Source: Casuarina equisetifolia (lineage: Eukaryota; Streptophyta; Magnoliopsida; Fagales; Casuarinaceae). Taken from it: a DNA stretch of 64,000 nucleotides. The stretch is taken from assembly GCA_028551475.1 (NCBI GenBank), contig CM052361.1, forward strand, positions 24,255,491-24,319,490, written 5' to 3'. The translations under genes and the position numbers were made by a program. The notes under the pieces were generated by a model. The model made no database searches. It was not told the origin of the DNA and saw only the letters and a program-made list of their open reading frames with translations. Shown piece after piece: positions 23,651 to 35,900 of the stretch (positions within the stretch are counted from its first letter, which is position 1; each line of letters starts with the position of its first letter).

Positions 23651-24939
23651 GATAGTTTGTCTCGTGTAAATATGCCATGTAATATCTTATACAAATAAGT
23701 AAAATTTATCTCGAAAAAGATAATTTTTAACAAGATATTAAAGTTTATAATTCAAACAAATAAGATGTTATTATGACTTATGATTCAAGTGAAGGACATT
23801 TTTCGTTATGACTTGTAAGATTTGTATGATTCTATAGAAGCAAAGTTGTTCAATTTCCGGAAAATGCTTCAAGAAGAAATAAAAGCCCTTACCTAAGTAC
23901 GAATGTTCATGTGTTAATGCCAGCATGAAGTAAATGGGTAAAGTTCAACACAAACCAAAAAGCAAGATAGAAGCTCAAACAAATCTCAGATCTATTCAAC
24001 TCTCCTCCTTGAAGGCTAGAAGGGTCAAAGATCCATTTCAGGGTCTACAAAACAACCCAAAAGAGCTTTCTATTCACACATGCCTTGGCTTCAAGAAGGA
24101 AACACTCACAGCTTCAATTCCATACAACAAATTTCCTAGATAAAGGCCATGCAAAACTGGGAGATATCACAGATGGCTCGGCTTTTAAGAACATCAAGAC
24201 TCATCTCTGTAGGCCCAGCACTGCTTGAATTCCGTCCAGTTCTCTCTTGAACCTGTCCATGGAGCTTGCATAAATCATCTTGCTTTCTCACACATGGCAA
24301 AACAGCAATCATCTTTATTATATATTTGGTTTTATTCACAAATCTTTATTATACTTGAATCTCTGTTATTTTTTTCTAATAAGTTGTCTTTGCTATGAAT
24401 TGAAATTTTTATTTTTATTTTTTATTATCTTGAAGAGTTTTTTTGAAATAAATCTTACTTATTTATCATCCTCACTGTATCCTTCCTCACCTTATATAAT
24501 CTATTTTATTTAATTAGTGTCAATCAAGACACCTATACCATTGAGAAGAGATGAGAACATAGATAATGAACAAAAGTAAAAGAAAATAGACATGAGTTAA
24601 TAAATGAATAACATGTTGTTTATAAATATATTTTTTATAATTTTTGTTAAAAATGTGGCTTTTTTATTTTAAATAAATGATTGTGGTGGATTTTTAAGAT
24701 TATCTTTCTTGAAATGCTTTGTTTACTTAAAGCAACATTTATTTGCATGAGTTTATTAGACAAATAATGTGAATAAAAAAATCCTATAATTTTAAAAGAT
24801 ATAGTCCCAAACTATAAGAGTATTTTTTTAGGGAGCATAATGAATCTCCTATAATTTCATGATAGTGAAAGGAATATTTTTAAATTGTAGGAGTTTTTTA
24901 CACTCTCTTGGTTATTAGAGAGCACAAAAAATTGAAGTT
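23651..24939. other. AT-rich spacer
   Basis: Contains a diverged direct repeat (23900-24130) of 22800-23060. Otherwise AT-rich with no coding feature seen. Confidence 0.5.
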
Positions 24940-25200
24940 ATAGTCCTAAACTAAGCTTCACAAGATGAATCATATTTGAATTGAAAAACCTTCTTAAAAA
25001 TGAAGAATTTATGATTTTAGAACTTACAATGTGAACCTTTTGCAAGGCCTTGTAATCATTTGTCTAACAGATTGTGAGCTTGGAAATGATTTGGATATCC
25101 TTCAAAGTTTTCCTAAAAATGTTTGTACCTACTAATATTGCTTATTGTGCCTTATTGCCACAATAGCAATATAAGGAAGAAAAACAAAAAGGTAGGGTCA
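24940..25200 (+). pseudogene. TNL exon 3 relic (copy 1)
   Basis: Degenerate match to TNL exon 3: TATAGTCCTAAACTAAGCTT, CACAAGATGAATCATATTTG, CTTTTGCAAGGCCTTG, GATTTGGATATCCTTC, ending GGAAGAAAAACAAAAAGGTA at the usual donor. Several stops. Related relics lie at 40840-41010 and 59020-59181, each followed by a PPR relic. Confidence 0.65.
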
Positions 25201-25399
25201 TCACTAATTCAAGTATATCTGTATGCGTGTCTCTAATGGTAAAAACTAAACAGAGCTTGAACTCTAAAAGGACCAAAAAAAGAAGACTAAGAAATTCTTC
25301 TCTGGTCTCTGCTCATTGTATTGCAGTGTGCTTTGATTTTCTTCGCTTAATTTGTCTCATATCAATCATACAATCTCCCTTTGTAGGTCCACAGCCGAA

Positions 25400-26618
25400 C
25401 TTGGAGTGCTCGTTTAAACGGGCTAGTGAGTGAGAATTAGGCAATTTCATGTAGCTTTGGGGTCGTTTGTTGAGTCTATGAGTGCCGGAATGCGGCCTGT
25501 TGTTTATATGTACACACCGGTGGTTCGGAGTGTGTGTGAATTGAAACTTTTGTTAAAGCTAGGGAAATGATTCAGCGGATCGAGTTGAATCGATGTGATT
25601 TGAATGTGGCGGTGTATAATGTGCTGATTCATGGGCGGTGCAAAACCAAAGAGCCTGGGAGGGTCTTGAGATTAATGATTCATTGTGCAGAAAGGGTTTG
25701 AAAGCGGATGTAGTTACGTATTGTACATTAGTACTTGGTATGTGCAAAGTGCAAGGTTTCAGGTTTTGAGAGAATGGTGAATGAAATGATTGATTTGGGA
25801 TTGGTTCCAAGTGAAGAAGCAGTTTCTGAAGCTGTGGGGGGACTGAGGAGGAACAAGAGAACTGAAGAGGCTTATAATATTGTAAAGAGGGTGGAGAGAG
25901 TTGGAGTTTTGCCTCGCTTGTTTGTCTATAATACATTGATGAATTCTTTGTGTAAAGAAGGGAAATTGGATGAAGCGGTGTTACTTTTTAATAACGTAGG
26001 CAACAGGGGTTTGTTTCCAAATGATATTACTTACTCTATTTTGATTGATTCATATTGCAGAAGAGGGAATTTGGATGTTGCGTATTCTTATCTCGGTAAA
26101 ATGTCAGAGGCTACTGTGTCCCTACAATTCTTTGAACAATGGGGAACGCAAGTTTGGCAAATTGGGCGAAGCAGAGCTTCTCTTTGATCGGATGATTGAT
26201 AAAGGATTGGTGCCAACAGTTGCAACATATACATCATTAATAAGTGATACTGCAGAGAAGGAGAAATGAACAAAGCATTTAGGCCATGAGATGACTGGGA
26301 AAGGCATCGGGCCAAATACTTACACCTCTACTGCACTTATTTCTGGCCTCTGTCGTGCAAATATGATGGCCGAAGCAAGTAAATTGTTTGAGGAAATGGT
26401 GGAGAGAATCATTCTGCCAAATGAGGTAACTTATAATGTCATGATAGAGGGTCACTGTATGAATGGTAACACAGTAAGAGCCTTTGAGTTGTTTGATGAA
26501 ATGGTTGAGAAGGGCCTCAAACCGGACACATACACGTACAGACCTTTGATAAGTGGTCTTTGTTCTTTGGGTAGAGTTTCCGAAGCCAAAGAATTCATAG
26601 ATAACCTTCACAAGGAGC
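25400..26618 (+). pseudogene. PPR pseudogene, partial copy of the gene at 0.6 kb
   Basis: Matches about 1185-2418 of the PPR gene. The 5' part (25400-25760) is frameshifted and gapped. Open pieces occur at 25735-26187 (ERMVNEMIDLGLVPSEEAVS..., SLCKEGKLDEAVLLFNN) and 26291-26618 (YTSTALISGLCRANMMAEAS, VTYNVMIEGHCMNGN). It keeps the AAAGGC sequence that the 0.6-kb copy has lost. It ends at 26618, where antisense TNL sequence begins. Confidence 0.8.
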
Positions 26619-26619
26619 G

Positions 26620-28540
26620 TTGCCATTCCAACAAGGTTCTTTAAAACACTTGAACATGAAGAATTCAATTGATGAAGTATCTCTCCCACAATATTCCTAA
26701 CAATTGTTGACTCATAACTGCAAAGTAAGAAGATAAAAATAATCATTTTTATGAGAGAAACATAAAAATTGACTAGATGTAGTAGATGTTTTTATTTTAG
26801 CTTGGTTCAATCAAAATAGAGATTCCAATATTTTGTAAAGTATTTTCGTTGAGGTTTATTTGTTTTGTTTTGCACACAACAAGGAGATTTGATAGTTTAA
26901 TGGTTGATTGTCACTCTAAATTTATTACGTAAAATTTTATATTGTAGAATTATCCTTTAGCTTAACCATTTCAATGACATTTACTCCTTGCTTAAAGAAA
27001 TATGATAAAAGTAAAAAGAATTTAAGTTGTTGGTCGCTAAATGTGTTTCCCACCATGAATTACATTTTGATTTGCATTATGTAATTCAAAATATAAATAG
27101 CTACCTTTCTAACCTTGGCAAAAAACATTTTGAATAAAATTTTTATAATATTTATAAATTTCTTCAAAAGAAAATTCCTTTATGATTACAATAAATTTGG
27201 CTTCTCCATTTAATGACTTCCCCACACATACACATGCAAACACATTACATTGAGACGTTTTGCTTAAAATAGTTGATTTCATAATCCAACAAGTCATCGT
27301 ATCTTTACAATTGGCCTTAGTTTGAAATGTTATCTAAGTTAAAAAAAAAGATTTGATTTGCTAGAAACTTCATAATTTATTTAATTTACGACTTAAAGTA
27401 TTCTAACGACTTCGAACTTTTGTCTATAAAGACATATGTATCAATTTTGTTTTATCATCAAATCATTATTTTTTTAATTAAATTGATTTAGTTAAAAAAA
27501 AATTTCTCCTTTCTTTTTCTTGATATTAATACTCAATAATTCAATAATTCAATAATTCAATAATTCATCAATTCAACTATTTGTCTTTATATTGAATAAA
27601 AAATCAACTATATATAGTGACGAGTTAACTTTGAAAGGATTCAGGCAAGATAAAAGGTTATGGCTTGAATGGTCATTTAGGTTATAACAAAAATCATTAT
27701 ACTTGTAAAGGAATGGTGCTATTGGCATCAATTGAAGAAAAGGTTGTCAATCATGTCAATATATATGTAATTTCGTCAAGTAACAAAGTCCTAATGTGAA
27801 AATATTGGGTCGTATTTAACTTTACCCATTTTACAGCAACTTAGAAAAGATATTCCAAACTAAGTGAGGATTAAATTCTTAAGTTGTATTATTTGGTGGC
27901 TATTTGAAGATGACAAGTGCCATGTTTCACAAGGAGACTTCCAATGTTGCCCAACTGGCCAGTGGAAAAACTAGGGATGATCAATTCGTTGGGACAAGCA
28001 GAATTTTTTTCAGCAATTAGTATGTCGTATTTAGCCTAAACTTTCATTTGATTAGTTTCAACGCCTAAATCTCGTACCATGGCTATCGATGAAGAAAATG
28101 TAGCAAATCCAGCAAGATATGAAGGTTGAATGCGGCAAAAGACTTAAGCGTTGACTCCCATAGGAAGCTATGGACAAAAAATAAAAGAAAAAATAATTAA
28201 GGGGACTACGGTGATAATCTATCTAGGACAGAGGTAGTTTCTTGCAAGACCGTGCGACAAACTTAAAAGTAGTTCATTGCTGATAAAGCAACGTCATTGA
28301 ATGGCCAAATCATGTGGATATCTTTTCAATTCTCATTGTCGTTGATCTTACCAATGATCATTTTTATTTTTATTTTTATGATATCTCTTTTTAAAATCAC
28401 AACTTCAGGTAATTTTCTTCCAAGTACGAAATTAAATACTGACGTGGTATGGAATGGAAGACTTCTATAGGGAAAATTCGAAAAGCTATATCCTAATTTT
28501 AAATGGTGGTTAAGATTCGGTTTTCCCTTTTTTTCTTTAA
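26620..28540 (-). pseudogene. inverted TNL relic: start of exon 2 and intron 1
   Basis: On the minus strand, exon 2 begins at 26717 after TTTGCAG and reads SYESTIVRNIVGEILHQLN, then SVLKNLVGMA, like TNL-D and TNL-G, and breaks off at 26620. The DNA at 26718-28540 matches TNL intron 1 in reverse, for example the segment with CCCAACTGGCCAGTGG near 27950 and the stretch near 28450. No TIR exon follows. Confidence 0.7.
27535..27570. repeat. CAATAATT tandem repeat
   Basis: 8-bp unit CAATAATT repeated about four times. Confidence 0.7.
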
Positions 28541-28879
28541 AATTTTTTCAAGCAATTTTAATGCTTTAATAATTTATGGATTTTAGAGCCATTATGATTT
28601 GTCTTATTTCCTTGAATTTACAGCTTATAGAAGCGTGTAAAGAATCTTTTATTTATCATTAAATCAATGAATTTACTATTGACTAGTGAGCTCATGAGGA
28701 AAAAAAATTAGTTCGCATAGAAAGAAATATATATGTCAAAAATTTTATCCTCAAAGTTGTTAAGTTTATCGGACAATCTTCGGTAGAAGACAGCAACTGC
28801 TATCTTACACAAAATGAAAAAAAAAGAAAAAGAAAAAGAAAAAAGAAAAGGGAATAATGTTATTAAACAGTTTCAAAAT
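28541..28879. other. AT-rich spacer with A/G-rich tract
   Basis: No gene seen. An (AAAAAG)-like tract lies at 28817-28850. Confidence 0.5.
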
Positions 28880-29347
28880 ATTAAATCAATGTGGCAAGGG
28901 AACTCCTTGTTTAAGTTTTGTTGCCTTGCCATCGGTGCCATTCAAACAAAATAATGATTGGTTACTCATTGTTTAACACACAGAATGATGTCTAGCGAGA
29001 ACAGTTCAAAAATATGCTTTACATGTATCGTTGGTCATTCAGAGGGACTGAGGATGTCACCCTGCTTCCCATCCATACTTGATTCTCCTCACCAGAGATT
29101 CCATGAACAGACGCCTAGATCCATAGGCGAAAGCCAAAATGATAAGCCCCATAAATTTGGACAAAGTGTTGAGCATTTTGCTTGTGTATTAGATGAGCCC
29201 CACACATTTGGACCTCCGTGGCTGGACAAGTAGATGTAATTGAAGCCTTGATGAAGCTGAATTTGTCCACATTATATGATCTTTCTACAAACCAGATGCG
29301 TGGTATATATACACAAAATCTATATAGCCCAATCACGACTTTTCTGT
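28880..29347 (-). pseudogene. inverted TNL exon 5 relic plus 3' flank
   Basis: The minus strand at 29347-29115 encodes the end of the post-LRR domain (LYRFCVYIPRIWFVERSYNV, FIKASITSTCP, HLIHKQNAQHFVQI). The rest, down to 28880, is TNL 3' flank. It resembles TNL-A 6730-7140 closely. Only the last ~75 codons of the exon remain. Confidence 0.75.
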
Positions 29348-29683
29348 TTTTCTGCTGTATTACATTATTAGTTATATATTTCGAGGTCGTCCTATAAAAG
29401 GGACTGTATGTTAATTTTAGATAAATTAAGTGCATGGAAACAAAGCTCACTACAATACAATGACCAGAGACTTAGAGCACTGAGTCTTAGTCTTCTTTCT
29501 TCGGCATTTTTTAGACTTCCAACATCGTTTACTTCTTGACTTTAGGAGAGCCACTAAAGCTATGCCAGTCTTCCTCTATTTCTTTTAGCTTTTCTCATGT
29601 CTGACCTGCTTTTTCACTTTGTGTTCAAATTTGTTTCCACTTATTTTTAATCATTCTTATTCAATAATTAACTAGAAATTAAA

Positions 29684-29864
29684 AGTATTAATTTCTTTCT
29701 GACACAAAGCGGCATAAAGATGATCCGTAAAGTTCTTGCAGGTGTCTTAACCTCTAAAACTAAAAAACTAAAAAACTTGGTATTTACTCCAAGGCAATAA
29801 TGATGATGATGAAGAAGAAAAAGAAGAAGAAAAAAGAAGCTGTTATACTGGTGGCAAAAGCCAC
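29684..29864 (-). pseudogene. inverted TIR exon relic
   Basis: Reading the minus strand from 29864: the start codon is GTG instead of ATG, then a Ser-rich leader with a stop, then FRG, a stop, and [20 protein letters not shown], ending near 29684. It is the first third of a TIR domain. Confidence 0.7.
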
Positions 29865-30790
29865 TGGAGACTTGCTCTGCTTTACCGCTTGCTTAAGAAA
29901 TGGGAACAAAAGGAAGAAAATTCACTGAGCTTGGAGGTTAGAGAAGAGTGCAAGCATTCCTATCTCATTATTAACCAAACCGCGTGGCGAAAAAAAGTGT
30001 GGAAAATACCAAAGGTTGCAAACGTGTGCAAGAGGAAAAGTCTAAAAGAGACGTGAAAAACAACTGCCGTAAAGAAGCCTGCACAGAAAGATCAAAGCCA
30101 CACCTACCTTGTCATGAAAGTCACCTGGAAGCATTTAAGCCAAATAGAGGAAGTGCCCGAATATCTAAGTCGCCACCAAACCTACTCTGCATTAAAAGCC
30201 CACTGGGAGGAACAGAAAAGGATAGGAGGAAGTAACTCTCCTGTCATGCGACTGTATCAAGACTCTGCTCGTCATTCCTTTACACAGAGAATCGAAAAAG
30301 GTCTCTAGAGCATGTTTCTGCCTCTCCAGAATTGAGAAACCTGTTCTCCACCATGTATTGTTGTTAATTCATTTAATTCCTCCTTCTTGCCTTCTTCTAT
30401 AAATTCTGGTGAAAGCCCAATATGTACTTCGGTCAAGAGTTATACAATCTACACGGTTATCTTTCTGCTTCGTTTCTTTGGAAAATAATATGAAACAAAT
30501 TAAAGACATGAAACCAAAGCTCATTGCGATACATGACCAAAGGCCAGAGCAATGAATCTTAGTCTACTTTATTTAGAAGCCCAAGACTTCGGGAGGACTT
30601 TGGGACAACGAAAGATAGAATGGATGCGCATTCAATGCGCCTGAAGGAATCCAACGCGTTCTACCACATGATCTCTGACTAGGTAAGAGAACCACGAAAG
30701 CTATGCTGGTCCCTCCTGCTTGTCTCTTTCTTTCAGCTTTCAATCCCTTTCTGCTCAATGAATTCTTGATCTGAACGGCCTCCCTAGCTC
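29865..30790 (-). repeat. inverted TNL 5'-flank modules
   Basis: Two stretches are inverted copies of sequence to the right: 29865-30450 matches about 47950-48510 (upstream of the orphan TIR at 48.5 kb), and 30500-30780 matches about 41370-41640. They were one piece before LTR elements split the right-hand copy. Confidence 0.7.
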
Positions 30791-31658
30791 TTTGGTTTTC
30801 GCAGCGCCACGAATCAGCCCATTATACACTAACACGTTCAAATCACTCCAATTCAACTCGGCCGTACGCGGATTTCATTGTAGTTGCTCAAAAAACTTCT
30901 TATGGGGACCTTTAAATCTAACATTATGTTAGGAAGAATCATTCTTATTCAATAATTAACTAAAAATAGATGGATCTTTATTCTATATATAAAAGATTCT
31001 CAATCAATATTTAGGCAATATATAACTTTTACATATTAGTGCTAAAAAAGATTTTCCTTAGCAAAGATCTTCCCCAACATTTTTACTCTTCACTTTTTTA
31101 TTGTAGAACGCCAAAGTTGGCACATCTACGTCTAAGGGGAAACAAATATAAACACATCTGAGAGCAGGTCAGACATGTGGAAAGAAAAAGCAGGGGAGAC
31201 CGGCATAGCTTTAGTGGCTCTCTTGAAGTCAAAAAGTAAACAACGTTATAAGTCTAAAAAAGGCTGAAGAAAGAAGACTAGGACTCAGTGATCTAGTCTT
31301 TGGTCATTGTATTGTAGTGAGCTTTGATTCCGTGCACTTAATTATCTAAAATTAACATACAATCCCTTTTGTAGGACCACTCAAAATATATAACTAATAA
31401 TGTAATACAAAAGTGTTTGAGGATTAGCCAATCTTTATAAGGTATATAGACTAAAAATGGAAACAATTAAGTCTAGTATAATGATATCAATATCATTGGT
31501 AGGCTTCTTAAGACTTTTCGTAATGCAATTTGTTTATCAAAGGTGCATTTGTCAATAATGAGCTAGGAATCGCTTGAATGTCTCTCTAATATTTGAGCTC
31601 CGCGAAGTTCTCTTCATACTACTCCCATTTCTTACATATGCAGAAAACAAAGTCTCCG
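30791..31658. other. 5' region of the TIR relic at 31.66 kb
   Basis: Non-coding. It contains the cluster's shared upstream block near 31150-31180 and sequence resembling other TNL 5' flanks. Confidence 0.55.
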
Positions 31659-32090
31659 ATGGCTTCTGCCACCAATACAACAATGTCTTCTTCTTCTTCT
31701 TCTTTGCTGCCTTAATGGATGTACAATGTTTTTCTCAGTTTTAGAGTTGAAGACACTCACAAGAACTTTATGGACCATCTATCTGCCACTTTGTGTCAAA
31801 AAAAAAAAATTAAAACCTTTAGAGATGATAAAAAACTTCAAAGAGGAAAATCTATCAAGGCTGAGCTATTGAAAGGCAAAAAGGAATTGAGTTTTGCAAT
31901 CATTATTTTCTCAAAAAACTGTGTGGTCGATGTGCTGCTTGGATGAACTTGTAAAGATTGTTGAGTACATGAAAGAAAAAAAGCATGATTGTCTTTCATA
32001 TTTTTTACCATGTGGATGTCTTGACATATGCCATCAAAGAGAGTTTTGCACAGGCCTTTTCCAAACATGTAGAAGTTTTCAAGGGCAATC
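31659..32090 (+). pseudogene. orphan TIR exon, degenerate
   Basis: Begins MASATNTTMSSSSSSLLP, then a stop, and continues MYNVFLSFRVEDTHKNFMDH, LCQKKKIKTFRDDKKLQRGK. The usual GED is VED. A later frameshift precedes the WCLDEL region and the match fades near 32090. No splice donor or NB-ARC follows. Confidence 0.8.
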
Positions 32091-32992
32091 ACTCTGGTTG
32101 ACATTTCTCAACAAGAGTGATTGCCATTTCTCAACACTCTCTTTCTACCTAGTTGCTCAAAAATAGAAAAAATGTGGAAGTATTAGGACATTTGAAACAT
32201 CCAAAAAGAACTTGATTTTTGTAGACCTTATCTAATACAGTTACTATTCTTTATTGTAATTTGAAAAATCTTAAATATTCAAGCCTTCTGAAGATAAAGA
32301 TTATTAAAAAGCCTATTTTTACCCTAAAGTCAATTAAAGTATAAATGAATCTTTTTTTTGTATATAGAAAATTTTCAACCAATACTTAGACAATGTAAGA
32401 CTTTGTCACTTCATTTATAACTCTTCTTCTAACTTTGAGTTTAGGAAAAACTTAATTCTTTTACAAAAATTAACATAAAAAAACAGAATCTCTTCTCTCT
32501 ATATAAAAGATTCTCAATTAAAATTTAAGATTTTAACATGTCGTTGTTAATAAAGATTTTCCTTAGCAAAGCTTTTCCACCAACCTGTTTTTTCTCTTCA
32601 CCTTTTTATCGCACAACCCTTAAAATTGGGACATCTAGGTCTAAGTGGAAGCAAATTTAAACATATCCGAGAGCAGGTCAGACGTGTAAAAGAAGCAGAC
32701 GACCAGCATAGCCTTCGTCTCTCTTTCCCAGTCAGTGGTCGTGGGGTAATGCGCGTTGGATTTCCATTTGGTGCATTGAATACGCGTCCACTCACTCATC
32801 CTGTTGTCGCAATGAGCTTTGACTTCATGCCCTTAGTTGTCTCATATCATTTTCCACAATTCTTCGCAATGCGGTTTGAATAATCAATTGGCTAGGAATT
32901 GTTTGGACCTTTCTCTATCCTCCAAGCTCGGGGAAGCTCTCTCCCTTCGGTTCCCTTTTCTTACTCAGGCGGTAAAGCAGAGCAAGTCTCCG
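32091..32992. other. TNL-E 5' region
   Basis: Non-coding. It holds the shared upstream block near 32660-32690 and a CGCGTT box at 32752-32757. The open frame containing the TIR exon extends back to 32837, but homology to other TNLs supports the ATG at 32993. Confidence 0.55.
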
Positions 32993-35900
32993 ATGGCTCC
33001 GGCCACTTCCTTTTCTTCTTCTTCCTTGTTGCCTCGAGGGACATACGATGTTTTTCTTAGTTTTAGAGGTGAAGACACCCGCAAAAGCTTTACAGATCAT
33101 CTCTATGTTGCCTTGTGTCAGAAGGGAATTAACACTTTTAGGGATGATGAAAAACTTAAGAGAGGAAAATCCATCAAATCCGAGCTATTAACAACCATAG
33201 AAGAATCAAGGTTTGCGATTATCATTCTCTCAACAAACTATGCATCTTCAACATGGTGCCTAGATGAACTTGCAAAGATTGTTGAGTGTAAGAAACAGAA
33301 GAGCATGATTGTTTATCCTGTTTTCTATCACGTGAATCCTTCTGATGTATGTCATCAAAGAGGAAGTTTTGCACAAGCCCTAGAAGAACGTGAAGAAGAT
33401 TTCAAGGGGAGTACAGAGAAGATGCTGGGATGGAGGGATGCTTTGAAAGAAGTGGGCAATCTTTCTGGATGGCACTTACATGACAGGTGACATTATTTGT
33501 GGCTTTTTTAGTCAATTTTTTTTTTAAATTTTGATTCCAAAAATAAAAGTTATAAAGATAATATTTTTTCCATACTTCTCTTTTCTAATCAAGTTCGTAA
33601 TTTACTTGTTAAAAACTAGTTTTTATGTTATAAACTTACTAGATAATAATATATTGAAGACTCATTATATACTTTTTATGAACTACAAATTTAGGCAAAG
33701 ATAGAAATGCCACAACTAATAAAGTTCTATTAAAAGGAACACGACAAACCATAATTTCTATAACAAAATACATAAATTATTGAAACATTAGAATTATTTT
33801 AAAAACAATAGAAAGAATTGAAAATTGAAATTTCCTCCATTTGAAATTAGGATATAATTTATACAATTTTCCCTACAAAAGTCTACAATTTCATACCAAA
33901 TTAGTCTTTGATTTCATACCTTGATTTATGATTACAAAAAGATCACAAAAATTGAAAATTGATAATTTGACAAGTCTAACATATCTCTTACTTTTAAGTT
34001 TCTTTCACGTTTGCAAGAAGTTATTTCCTAGATAGACCTTAAACATATTTCCTTCCTCGAATTACTTATGTTACCTCTTGTCCATAGCTTCCTTGTACTT
34101 GGGACTCGCCGCTTCCATCTGTGCATTATTTCTTCATATCTTCATCGATAAATTATGCTAGGAAGCTTAGGCATTGAAATCAAACGAAATGAAAGTTTTG
34201 GCAACTTACAACATTCTAATTGTTGAAACCAAATTCTACTCTTCCCAAGGAATTGGCCACCTAATTTTGCCGTTGGCCACTTGGGCAATATTTGAAGTCC
34301 TTTTTTGAACCTTGAGATGTGTCATCTTCAAATTACCAATAATAAAAAAATTTCATATCTTTTATAGATAAAAAATTTAATCCTTATTTTGCAGTGTCTT
34401 ATCAAAGTTTTTGTAAAATTAGTAAAAGTAAATATAACCCAATATTTTACGTCAAGACTTTGTTACTTGAAAACCACATATTTAATGAATAGATCCACAA
34501 TTATTATAAAAATTTTGTTCAAATTTTATTTTCAAAGTTATAAAGGAAGCTATTTATGCTTTTCATTGCCTACATGAATATTATAGACCAGAAACAACTT
34601 AGTTGTGGGAAACCCTTTTAACCATTACTAAGAGCCCAAAATTCATGCCACCATGGAACAAAGAGATCTCAAGTTTGATATCAAAATCCCTCACACCCCC
34701 TTACCTAGGAAAAAAAGAGATAAATTTTTGTCATTTGTAATTTTGTAATAAACAAGGACTAAATGCCATATTGCAAAGGTTAAGCCAAAGAATAACTGTG
34801 CAGTGCAAATTTAATTGATAAAATTAGGTTGATAATCAATCATTAAACAGCTAACACTAAGAAAAATATGGTTATTAATTGTCCATGCTATGTGGAAAAA
34901 AAAAAGGTTGAAAAATGCTTTACAAAATTTTAGAATCTCTACTTTTATTGAAAAGCCGAAATAAATTGTTTACTAACTTTACTCATTTTTCTTGTAATTG
35001 TCTCGTGCAAATAATTATTTGTTCTTCTTAATTTGCAGCCATGAGTCAAAAATTATAAGTGAAATTGTTAGAGAGATATTTGGTCAATTGAGTTTTTTAT
35101 GCCCAAATATTTCAACAAAGCTTGTTGGAATAGCCTCTCGTGTAGGGGTGATATTAAATTTATACAAAGATTTGAAGGTGGATGATATTTGCTTACTAGG
35201 GATCTATGGGATGAGAGGGATAGGTAAAACAACTCTTGCACGTGCTGTTTATGAAAGAATTTCTTGTGAATTTGAAGCTAGTGTCTTTCTTGCAGATGTT
35301 AGAGAAAAAGCTAAAACAATTGGTTTAATTTCTCTTCAAAAACAACTCATTTCCAAAATTCTTTTAGAAAGAGGAATTGAAATACAAGATGTTTGGGAGG
35401 GAGCTAATATGATCCAAAAAAGGCTCTATGATAAAAAGGTTCTTATTATTCTTGATGATGTAGATGAACTCGAGCAGTTAAATGCATTGGCCCAAACACG
35501 TGATTGGTTTGGTTTAGGAAGTAAAATCATTGTAACAACAAGAAATAAACGTTTATTGATTGAGCATGATGTGAGTGAAGATGAATTATATGAGGCTAAG
35601 GCATTGGATTACTTAGAAGCTCTTCAACTTTTTAGTATGAAAGCCTTCAAGGAGGAACACCCCCCAAAAGGTTTTATAGAGCTATCCAATGAGTTTGTAA
35701 ATTATGCTAAAGGTCATCCTTTAGCTCTTGAAGTTTTGGGCTCATCCTTATATCGTAGAGAAGATGTGAATTTATGGAGAAGCATGTTGAACAAGGTAAA
35801 AAAAATAGGTGATAGTAAAATCCAAGCTTTACTTCGAGTGAGTTATGATGAATTATCAGAAATGCAGAAAGAAGTTTTTCTAGATATTGCTTGTTTCTTC

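Noticed and set aside
29984-30235. Plus-strand open frame rich in Lys/Arg, with a relative at 48003-48359 (minus)
   Set aside because: It lies in the TNL 5'-flank module and is not kept as a protein between the two copies; no recognisable domain.
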